Source of the DNA: RYN-230 sp963718305
Lineage (GTDB): Bacteria > Actinomycetota > Actinomycetes > Streptosporangiales > Streptosporangiaceae
Direction of reading: 5' to 3'
Assembly (NCBI GenBank): GCA_963718305.1
Contig: CAVQZG010000007.1
Location: forward strand, 451,081-515,080
DNA length: 64,000 bases
Numbering within the stretch: position 1 is the first letter of the stretch; the number at the start of each line of letters is the position of its first letter. This document shows, piece by piece, positions 56,085-64,000 of this stretch. Position numbers and translations under genes: made by a program. A model generated the notes under the pieces. That model had not been told where the DNA came from. It saw only the letters and a program-made list of their open reading frames with translations, and did not search any database.

Positions 56085-56381
56085 TCATCTGGTCTGTGCT
56101 GGCTGGTCCCGCCCACGGTCAGCCTCTGGGCCTGGAAGTTGCGGATCGGAGGTCGCCGCAGGAGTAGTGCCCCAGTCAACGGTGTCGTCCATGATGCCGA
56201 TCATCTTCCCGGCCGGGATGGCGAGTACCGCAATGGCGATACATGCCCACAGCAGCCACCAGATGTGCGCGATGATCGATAGTCCGCCCGCGAGGGAGGC
56301 GATCATGACCACGGTGACGAGGGCCCAGGATGCGGGCTTGCCATGCGTATGGCCTCCGGGCGGAATGTGCCGGTCTTCCAT
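56085..56381 (-). CDS. HGxxPAAW-type small membrane protein
   Basis: 98 residues from ATG 56381 (GGGAACAG). The pattern HGKPASWALVTVVMIASLAGG, then WWLLWACIAIAVLAIPAGKMIGIM gives two helices. This family is conserved across actinobacteria, with no assigned role. Located after the IS110 element, followed by another small membrane gene. Confidence 0.65.
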   Translation of the reverse strand: MEDRHIPPGGHTHGKPASWALVTVVMIASLAGGLSIIAHIWWLLWACIAIAVLAIPAGKMIGIMDDTVDWGTTPAATSDPQLPGPEADRGRDQPAQTR

Positions 56382-56409
56382 CTGTTCCCAGGGCCGCTGA
56401 CCCTGCCCG

Positions 56410-56613
56410 TCAGAGATCTCCTCGTTCCGGCCGCCACTGGCACCACCCCGCCGTCATCTTCGAGCGCATGGCTGGAGGGAGGCCGTCGGCCAGGAAGACC
56501 ATGCCGAGCAATGCGGCGAGACCCAGGATCGCGACGACCGCCGTCAGTATCATCCCGGTCGTCGTGCCTAGGAGTTCCACTTGCGAGGTTCTGAGTTCTG
56601 GTGGTGGGTACAC
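56410..56613 (-). CDS. Small single-helix membrane protein
   Basis: 67 residues from GTG 56613. One helix, MILTAVVAILGLAALLGMVFLADGLPP (~21-47). No family recognised; 28 nt upstream of the HGxxPAAW-type gene and possibly co-transcribed. Confidence 0.45.
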   Translation of the reverse strand: MYPPPELRTSQVELLGTTTGMILTAVVAILGLAALLGMVFLADGLPPAMRSKMTAGWCQWRPERGDL

Positions 56614-56802
56614 CTTGCCGTACTCCCGTTCAGCTCTATTTCTTATTGGCGGCTTGCACGCCCGCAGCCAGCACCCATCCCAAAGCGCCTATGACTTGCC
56701 GGGCTCCCGAGGCTAAAGCTCAGCGCGCGCTCAAGAGGGACTGGCTGCAAGCGACGGTGCGGGAGCCGCCCTGCCTAGCGGGGCGGCCCCCATCCGGCCG
56801 AA

Positions 56803-57702
56803 CTAGCTGAGGACGTCCTTGATCTTCCCGGCGATGCCGGTTTCGGTGCCCATCGCTGGGCCGCTGGGCTCGCCCATGGCACCGTCATAGGTGGCATACA
56901 GCAGCGGGTCAGGGGCCGGGACCGAGGCCACATCACCCAAGGGCTGAGGGTCGGCCAGGTAACCGAACTCGTGCCGGCCATCCGGCTGAGGTCCGGCCGC
57001 CCAGCTGCCGTGCTGCCCGGAGGTGCCGTCAGACAGGTGCCAGATGGCGCTGGCGTGCTCCGCGTACTCCTCGTCGAACAAGGCGTTCGGTGCCACGGTG
57101 GTCTCCAGTCCGTCGGCCTGCAGTTCCTCGATCGCCTTCAGCCACAAGTTCTGGTGCAAGGTGTCGCGGGCCAGGTTGAACCGCAGCATGTTGCGGACGC
57201 CGTTGTCATCGGTCATCTGATACAGCCGTGCGGTCTGCAGCCGCCCTTGCGCCTCGGCGGCGGCGTTGGCGCGGAAGTCAGCCAGCAGGTTCCCGCTGGC
57301 CACAATGTACCGGCCGTTCCACGGGTAACCATTGCTGTCGGCCAGCAGGGGACCGCCGCCCGCCACGATGGCCTGCTGCGGGTCCATCCCGCCGAGCACT
57401 GCGCCGACCACCGGGTCGGCCAGGGCGGCTTTAGTCGTAGCAGTAGCCGGGGCGCCTTCCAGAAGACGGGCCACCATGGTGGCGATCATCTCCACATGGC
57501 CCATCTCTTCGGTAGCGACATCCATGATCAGGTCCTTGTACTTGCCGGGCATCCGGCAGTTCCAGCCCTGAAACAGGTACTGCATGGTCACGGTCATCTC
57601 GCCGTAGGCGCCACCGATCAGCTCCTGCAGCTTGTGCGCGTATACCGGGTCGGGCTGGTCGGGCTTGGACTCGAACTGCAAACGAGAGGTGTGCCTGAAC
57701 AT
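56803..57702 (-). CDS. Manganese catalase
   Basis: 299 residues, ATG 57702. Ferritin-like four-helix bundle with Mn ligands: ELIGGAYGEMTVTMQYLFQ (~27-45), DVATEEMGHVEMIATMV (~61-77) and later Glu/His in AAEAQGRLQTARLY and RDTLHQNLWLKAIEEL. C-terminal segment is Gly/Pro-rich. Decomposes H2O2 in the cytoplasm without haem. Divergent from the GAF-ANTAR gene. Confidence 0.9.
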   Translation of the reverse strand: MFRHTSRLQFESKPDQPDPVYAHKLQELIGGAYGEMTVTMQYLFQGWNCRMPGKYKDLIMDVATEEMGHVEMIATMVARLLEGAPATATTKAALADPVVGAVLGGMDPQQAIVAGGGPLLADSNGYPWNGRYIVASGNLLADFRANAAAEAQGRLQTARLYQMTDDNGVRNMLRFNLARDTLHQNLWLKAIEELQADGLETTVAPNALFDEEYAEHASAIWHLSDGTSGQHGSWAAGPQPDGRHEFGYLADPQPLGDVASVPAPDPLLYATYDGAMGEPSGPAMGTETGIAGKIKDVLS

Positions 57703-57757
57703 CAGCAGCGGCCTCCACTTCCATGGTGGTGCCCGCAGTCACCGCCCGGCTCATCCG

Positions 57758-57763
57758 GGGTAC
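57758..57763 (+). promoter_or_regulatory. Possible stress-sigma -10 element
   Basis: GGGTAC, the -10 form of SigB-type promoters in Streptomyces, lies 135 nt before the GAF-ANTAR start. The -35 (G-rich GNNT form) is not clear. Confidence 0.25.
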
Positions 57764-57897
57764 TGCGAGCTATGCTCTGAGGCCGCGTTTTGACCTGGAC
57801 GGGCCGCTGCCCGCAGATGAGCCCCGCATGCACGCCTGGCCTACAATTCCAGTCGGCCGCCCGGCCGAAGCGCCCGTCACAGGGAAGGAGGACCCAG

Positions 57898-58624
57898 ATG
57901 AGCTCCACAGAAAGTGATGAGATCAGGGAGGTCATCGGCCAGACATTCGTGGCCATTGACACTCTCGCCCGTGCACTGCACGTCGAAGACGCCCGTCTTG
58001 AGCCAACGCTCAATGCCATCACCGCCCACGCGGCAGCCGCTCATCCGGCCGCCAAGGACGCGGGGCTCATCCTCCTGGTCGGCGGAAAGCTCGTCCCCCA
58101 GGCCACGACGGGGCGGGCGCCCCAGCTCCTGGACATAAAACAGCAGGAAACGGGACGGGGTCCCTGCATCGACGCCGCGCGCGAACAAGACCCTGATCTG
58201 CATCAACGACCTTCAGCGTGATCCTCGCTGGCCTGGGTTCTCGGCCGAGGCCCGAGCGTGCGGCGTGACCAGCATGCTCTGCGCGCCCCTGTGGGTCAAC
58301 GAACGGACGCTGGGGACACTCAGCCTGTATGCAACGCAGTCAGCGGCGTTCGGTGAGCATGACAAACGGATCATTGAACTGTTCGCCACTCTGGCCGCGC
58401 TGGCCTTGGCTGAGGCCCAGCGAACAGATCATCTCAGAGCCGCCCTGCTCAACCGCGACGTGATCGGCCAGGCCAAAGGCATCATCATGGAGCGGTACGA
58501 CGTCGACGCGGACGCCGCCTTCAGCACCCTCAAACGCGTCTCTCAAGACCGGAACATGAAGCTTCATGAGATCGCCCGCCAGGTCGCGGGAAACCGGGAT
58601 CTCCCCGACACATCAGAGCAATAA
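57898..58624 (+). CDS. GAF-ANTAR RNA-binding antiterminator, frameshifted
   Basis: About 242 residues; AAGGAGGACCC before ATG 57898. Residues ~1-165: GAF domain (FVAIDTLARALH, GLILLVGGKLVPQATTGRAPQLLDIK, LICINDLQRDPRWPGF, PLWVNERTLGTLSLYA). Residues ~180-240: ANTAR (NRDVIGQAKGIIMERYDVDADAAFSTLKRVSQ). ANTAR proteins bind paired hexaloops in nascent RNA to relieve termination. One-base shift near 58183 within the GAF part. Confidence 0.85.
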
Positions 58625-58654
58625 ACCTCCGACTTTCGCCAGCAGCTCCCATAG

Positions 58655-58975
58655 GGACACTCACTACGCAGCGGCCATCGACGGCCAGGAACGGCTGCTC
58701 GGCGACGAGGAGTCCAGGCGACCGAGCACGGCTACTGGGCGTTCATAACCTGGATGCGCGGGCATGGCCACGTCGCAGCGATCGGCCTTGAAGGTATCGG
58801 CTCTTCGGCGCAATCCTGACCCGGGCGCTCACCAGAGCCCGGGGAACGGGTCGGGGAGGTGAACCGCCCCGACCGGCTGGCCCGCCGCCTGGACGGCAAA
58901 GCCTGACCGCCTCGACGCCGAGCAGATTGCCTGCGCAGTCCTGGGTCAGACCTCGACTGCCAACCCGGAGGCCCA
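58655..58975 (+). pseudogene. Fragment of a second IS110-type transposase
   Basis: Plus-strand pieces in different frames match the DEDD N-terminal region of IS110: HYAAAIDGQERLLGDEE, FITWMRGHGHVAAIGLEG, NRPDRLARRLDGK and CAVLGQTSTANPEA. Only ~105 residues remain and at least three shifts occur, so it is a relic. Confidence 0.6.
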
Positions 58976-59429
58976 AGTCTGGGTGAGCCAGCCGCTCAAG
59001 GTTGCTAGCCCAACCGCCGGAAACGCCGTTCGTGGGACGACCCAGGATCAGGCGAGGGCCGTGTTCAACAGAAGGCGAGACTCACGGAACGCGTGCCACT
59101 GCGTACCGGCCGAAGACGACTACGACCGGACGTTGACGGCTTGGGTCACGGTCGAGTGAAAGCCAAACGATCTTGAACGTCATAGCCAGAGTGACGATCA
59201 TGTCTCTGGCTTGCGGTTTCAGGTGGAGCTGAGGGCGCAGCTCGACCCATCTGGCCTCCGGCGCTCTGCCGGCTCCGGGAAGCCAAACGTTGGCCTGACG
59301 ACCGCAATGCGTTGCCGCATGAGGACAGGCGGCGCCGTTTGTGGCGGCTGGAAGCGGGAAGTCTGGGCGGGCACTAGGGCACGGTCGGCCGCCGAGCCGC
59401 GCTGGCCGTCTGGGAAGGGTAGTTGGATC
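58976..59429. other. Region between IS110 relic and glucosidase gene
   Basis: No protein family sequence. A 58-residue frame (GTG 58983 to stop 59159) is unrecognised. An 8-bp perfect inverted repeat AGCCAGAG/CTCTGGCT (59184-59191, 59204-59211) could be a terminator or structured leader. No clear promoter. Confidence 0.4.
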
Positions 59430-62217
59430 ATGAACTCGCTGCAGAAGCTAGCCGCTTACCGGATCCGACCGCGCCGTGTGGCGGCGATACTCACTGGTGC
59501 CACCGTCATCCCGCTGATGGTTGCGCCGGGTATAGGCGGCGTTTCACCCTCTGCCCTTGCCTCGGCCACGCAACTGGCCGGGACAGGTCCCGCGCCGGGC
59601 GGCCCGGGGGTGGCCTCGTTTCTCGACGTTGCCCGTAAGGACTGCTTTGGCACCGCCCGGAACACGCACGTCGAAGGTGTGGTTCACGGTCGGCGGCGGC
59701 GTGCTCTCGGACGTCTATTACCCGACGATCGAGAGCTCGAATGTAAAACTCTGCAGTACATCGTCACGGATGGGAAGACCTTCGCCGACCTGCAGCAGCG
59801 CAATATGACTTACGCGGTAAGCTCCCTCGACCGCAGCGGCATGGGCTGCCGGGTTATCAGCACCGACGCCAGGCACGGATTCCAGATCGTGACTGATTAC
59901 CTTACCGATCCAGCCCGCGCCAGCGTCGTCATGCGCAGCAGGCTGGTCCGTTCCACGGCGGAGGGCGGGAGTTCGGGGCTCTGCGGGTGTATGTCCGGTA
60001 TGACGCGCAGATCGACAATACTGGGGGCGGCGGCTCCGCCAATGGCGGCGCCGACACCGCGTTCACCGACTCAGCCACGACGGCCCTCGTGGCAACCGAT
60101 ACACACCGGGCCAGCGGCCCCGGGCCGTTCGCGGCGCAACGGTGTACGGGGCGCTGGTGGCCAACCAGCCATTCCTGGCCGAGTCCAATGGATTCGCGGG
60201 GACCCGCAGCGACGGCCTCAGCCAGCTCGATGCCAGCCGCCGTCTGGTTCATGGCTACGAGTCGGCCAGGGACGGGAACGTCACCCAGACTGCGCTGATC
60301 AACGCTAAGCCGGGGCAGTCGTTCACGCTGGCACTGGGTTTCGGTACCAGCGCCCGGGCAGCGATCCGCGCCGCCCAGCGGAGCGCGGAAGGGGCGTTTG
60401 GCACCACGCTGGCGCGATATGCGCGGGGATGGCGCGGCTATGACCAGGGCCTGCGGCAGCCACCGCGGCGCATTAGCGGGTTCTCCGACCGCCAGGACGA
60501 GGCCATGCAGCGGGCCTACTGGCTGTCGGCCAATGTGATCAAGGCGGATGAGGACAAGACTTATCCCGGGGCCTTCGTCGCCTCGCCGACCGATCCCTGG
60601 GGGCAGTCGGTCCCCGCCCAGACCACCCATCCCGGATGGACCTACCGTGAGGTTTTCACCCGGGACAGCTACGAGACCTTCACCGGCCTGCTCGCCGACG
60701 GCGACAGGGCAACCGCCCGCGCTATGGTCCGGTTCCTGTTCGACCGGACCCAGCAGCCGGACGGAAGTTTCCCGCGCGATTCGCTGCTCAACGGCTCCGT
60801 GGCCCCCGATACTTTCGGGCTAGCCGAGATCGACGAGGACGCCTACCCGCTGCTCATGGCCTGGGAAGCCGGGTTTGCCGGGAATGTGCCCTTCTACGTG
60901 CAGCACTCCGCCCGGCCGCCGACTTCATCGTCGATCACGGTCCCGCCTACGGAGCCGAGCGCTGGGAGGAGCATCCCGGTTTCTCCCCGTCGACTATCGC
61001 CGCGGAGATCGCGGGTCTGGTCGCGGCCGCTCACCTGGCGCAGGCGGCCGGCGACTATGCCCGGGCCCGGCTGTACCTGGCCACCGCCGATGAGTACCAG
61101 CGCAACGTCGAGCGCTGGACTGTGACCACCACCGGCCCCTATGGCCCCGCGGTACTTCATCCGGCTGTCCCCGACCGGGCACCCAAACCTCCATCGAGAC
61201 CTACGACCTCGGCAACGGCAGCCTCAGTCACGTCGACCAGCGCGACGTGGTCGACGCCGGCTTCCTGGAGCTGACCCGCCTGGGCGAGCTGCCGCCGAGC
61301 AACCGGGACGTGCTCCGGTCACTGCCCGTGGTGGACTCGGTCATCAGAGAGCGAGACCATCTCCGGCCCGGGATGGCACCGCTACGGCATCAGGCAGGCG
61401 CTGTCGGCCAGCCCCCGGCAGCACTGACGGTTACGGCGACTGCTACGTGCCTGACCCGACAAAGTGCTCCCCGACCGGCGCCCCCTGGTTCGGTCCCGCC
61501 GCCGGCTCCGGGCATCCGTGGCCGATGCTCGACGGTGAGCGCGCCGAGCAGGACCTGCAGAACGGGGCTCTGCCGCGCGCCGCAGGTCTCGCTCTCACCA
61601 TGCAGCGCATGGCGTGGGGGACCGGCACGCTCCCCGAGCAGGTGTGGGAGGACCCACACGTGCCCGCGTCCGGCTACGGCGCCAACCCGCGCACCGCCTC
61701 GATCGGCTTCTTCAACGGGGAGGCGGCTGGCTCTGCTGATCCGCTGATCTGGGCGCAATCGCAGTACCTCAGGCTCGTCCGCGACCTGCAAGCCCGGCGG
61801 CTCCTCGACCAGCCGTCGGTTACGCGCGCCCGTTACCTCATCCACGGGGCACCCGCCCGCGTGCCGCTCACCTTCCACGTGTCGGCGCCAGGAGCGGTCA
61901 CCACCCCAGGCCACGTCTCCACGGCGGTTCCGGGCATAAAAGAAAACATCCTCGCCAGCCAGGAGCCCAACACGACCACCAGCAAGGACCATGCGTCAGT
62001 GAAGGGAACGACGGCCCCGGGGGCGATCATCGAGATCATTGCCAGCCGGCCCAGTTCGCCAGCCAACGCCACGTCGGCAGTGCACGCCGTCGCCGGCGCG
62101 GATGGAGCCTTCCGGGTCACCATTCCTACCCCCCGTGGCCGCACGATCGTCACAGTGACGGCCATCGCGGGAAGCCACGCCAGCGGCTGGGCGCAGCAAA
62201 CCGTGACTCGCCGCTAA
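59430..62217 (+). CDS. Secreted GH15-type glucosidase (glucodextranase-like), frameshifted
   Basis: About 928 residues from ATG 59430 (GGAAGGG). Signal peptide: basic start, hydrophobic ILTGATVIPLMVAPGIGGV, Ala-rich cleavage SALASA (~45). N-terminal beta domain (VWFTVGGGVLSDVYYPTI, LRVYVRYDAQ). Catalytic (alpha/alpha)6 barrel: GWTYREVFTRDSYETFTGLL, QQPDGSFPRDSLLNG, LAEIDEDAYPLLMAW, WPMLDGERAEQDL (putative catalytic Glu). A C-terminal Ig-like domain follows (GTTAPGAIIEI...). Releases glucose from alpha-glucans outside the cell. About nine one-base shifts, near 59670, 59745, 59965, 60135, 60905, 61150 and 61170-61430. Confidence 0.8.
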
Positions 62218-62239
62218 CAGCCGCCCGGGGCTTTCGGGG

Positions 62240-63875
62240 CTATGCCCCGCTGATTCGCGTGTCGTGTCCTGCCCACTCGTGGTCGCGCAGGACGAATTTT
62301 TGCACCTTGCCGGTCGAGGTCTTGGGCAGCGGCCCGAACTCGATCGTGTCGGGGCATTTGTAGTGGGCGATGCGTTCGCGGCAGAACGCGATGATCTCCT
62401 CGGCGGTGGCCGCGGCGCCGTCGTTGAGCGTGACGAATGCTTCGGGCCGCTCTCCCCAGTGGGCGTGCGGAACCCCGATCGACGGCGCACTCGAGCACGG
62501 CCGGGTGGGCGGCGATGGCCTGTTCGACTTCGATGCTGGAGATGTTCTCGCCGCCGGAGATGATGATGTCCTTGTCGCGGTCGCGCAGCTCGATGTAGCC
62601 GTCGGGGTGCAACACGGCCAGGTCGCCGGAGTGGAACCAGCCGCCGCGGAACGCCTTGCTCGGTGGCGGCCGGGTCGTGCGAAGTAGCCGCTCATGACGT
62701 TGTTGCCGCGCATCACGACCTCGCCCATCGTCTGGCCGTCCTGGGGGACGTCGTGCATCTGCTCGTCGACCACGCGCACCAGGTCGGCCGAGATGTAGGC
62801 CTGGCCCTGGCGGGCCAGGCGCCTGGCCCGCTGGCCGGCCGGGAGGTCGCGCCACGTCTCCTGCTCGGGGCAGACCGTGATCGGGCCGTAGGTTTCGGTC
62901 AGCCCGTACACGTGCACGACCCGGAAGTTCAGCTCGCTCATGCGGGCCAGCAGCGTCGGCGACGGCGGCGCGGCGGCCACCATCGCGGTCACCGGCCGCT
63001 CCAGGCGGTGGGCCCGTGGGTGGTTGACGATCATCAGCTGGACGGTCGGTGCGCCGTTGTAGTGCGTGACGCCTTCGTCGTCGATCAGGTCCCAGATCAG
63101 CTCCGGGTCCACCGCGCGCAGCGTCAGGTGGCGGGCCGCGACCGCGGTGACCGCCCAGGGGAAGCACCAGCCGTTGCAGTGGAACATCGGCAGCGTCCAC
63201 AGGTACACCGAGTCGGGACTCAGCCCGGCGTGGATCACCTCGCCGAGCGCGTTCAGGTAGGCGCCCCGGTAGGTGTACATGCACTCCCTTCGGCTGGCCG
63301 GTGGTGCCGGAGGTGTAGTTGATCGAGATCGTCTCTTCCTCGTGCTCCAGCCAGCTTTCCGGCCGCGCAGGCGGTGCGCCGGCCAGGAATTGCTCGTAGG
63401 GATCCTCCGGCCCGCCGGTGTCCGCGCAGCGGATCACGGTCATCCCAGCCAGCTCCAACGGCTCGGCCAGCGCCTCCAGTGCGGTGTTCAGCAGCAGGTA
63501 ACGCGCGCCGCTGTGGGACAGGATGTACCCCACCTCGGCGCTGGACAGCCGGTGGTTGACCGCCACCAAGATCCCGCCCGCCGCTGGCACGCCGAAATGC
63601 GCCTCCAGCATCGCCGGAGAGTTGACCAGCAAGGTGGCGACCCGGTCTCCCTTATCCAGGCCTGCTGCTCTGAGCGCATTGGCCAGCCGCCACGAGCGCT
63701 CGGCGAGCTGCCGGTAGGAGTACCGCCGCTCGCCGTGCACGACCGCGGTCTTGTCCGGGTATATGTACGCCGCCCTGTCCAGGAAGTCGACGGGGTTCAA
63801 CTCCGAACGAAACACCTGGCCCGATGCCGCCCCGGCCGCGGACGGATCAGGGGCCGCAGAAAGCCCATCGCTCAT
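62240..63875 (-). CDS. Acyl-CoA ligase (AMP-binding family), frameshifted
   Basis: About 545 residues from ATG 63875 (GGGGGAGA site). AMP-binding P-loop INYTSGTTGQPKGV (~195), YNGAPTVQLMIVNH, YGLTETYGPITVC, GWFHSGDLAVLHPDGYIELRDRDKDIIISGGENISS and C-terminal Lys motif LPKTSTGKVQKF. Activates a fatty or other carboxylic acid as acyl-AMP then CoA thioester. One-base shifts near 63285, 62670 and 62490. Convergent with the glucosidase gene (22 bp apart). Confidence 0.85.
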
Positions 63876-64000
63876 CGTTGTCTCCCCCTCGTAACAGGTC
63901 TGGCAGGCCCGTCTCACCAAGTAGACAGCAACGGCGGCGGATTATCTCGGTCTGCAGCCGCCGGACCTCGGGCTATCTTCGCGTCCACGCCGACAGACAC

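Noticed and set aside
1..64000. CRISPR arrays, rRNA or tRNA genes, prophage
   Set aside because: No regularly spaced repeats, cloverleaf-like genes or phage structural genes were noticed on reading.

Overview
The window is very GC-rich with many GTG/TTG starts, tightly overlapping genes and actinobacterial hallmark families (HspR, ANTAR, CGNR, DUF574 methyltransferase, HGxxPAAW membrane protein, RsbW/STAS-type switches). It looks like chromosomal DNA of a soil-type actinomycete, perhaps near the Streptosporangiales; the species cannot be named from sequence alone. No rRNA, tRNA, CRISPR array or prophage was seen. About 62 protein-coding loci are supported.

Layout. 1-4.6 kb (minus): the end of a nonribosomal-peptide operon: a 2,3-diaminopropionate-type PLP enzyme, a carrier plus Pls/PosA-type membrane terminal domain, and a condensation-like/adenylation protein running off the left edge. 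5.4-10.2 kb: amidohydrolase, MmpL transporter, methyltransferase. 10.2-16 kb: an orphan HoxX-like enzyme, a membrane protein, and a receiver / histidine kinase / NarL-type regulator module. 16-25 kb: small regulators (two TetR, one MarR), SDR, SnoaL, VOC, type II NADH dehydrogenase, haloacid-dehalogenase-like hydrolase, endonuclease/phosphatase, lipid kinase. 25.2-38.1 kb: a glycan locus with GmhA-, HldE- and GmhB-type heptose-activation functions, seven glycosyltransferases or glycosyltransferase fusions, a carbamoyltransferase and a pyruvyltransferase. 38.1-45.2 kb: cyclase, heavily frameshifted FAD/Fe-S oxidoreductase, SDR, hemerythrin, Zn alcohol dehydrogenase. 45.3-52.2 kb: signalling genes (MEDS-HATPase, KaiC-like ATPase coupled to a MerR-receiver fusion, STAS, CGNR regulator with divergent EamA exporter). 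52.2-53.9 kb: HspR, J-protein and Hsp20 heat-shock module, ANTAR remnant, disordered acidic protein. 54.2-55.9 kb: an IS110-family element. 56-64 kb: small membrane proteins, Mn catalase, GAF-ANTAR regulator, IS110 remnant, secreted GH15 glucosidase, acyl-CoA ligase.

How genes work together. The sbnA-like / Pls-terminal / adenylation operon would supply and polymerise or release a diaminopropionate-like monomer. Seven minus-strand genes from the carbamoyltransferase (33.2 kb) down to the GT9 gene (25.2 kb) are joined by stop/start overlaps or a 2-nt gap and appear to make an activated heptose and assemble a carbamoylated surface glycan; an HldD epimerase was not seen. The KaiC-like and MerR-receiver genes overlap by 4 nt and should act together.

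Quality caveat. From about 22.8 kb to the right edge many genes are broken by single-base frameshifts, often in G/C runs, with family sequence continuing in the next frame. The left third is almost clean. I treat most as probable consensus errors, and give whole-gene spans for such loci. Functions rest on motif recognition by eye; no database search was run.
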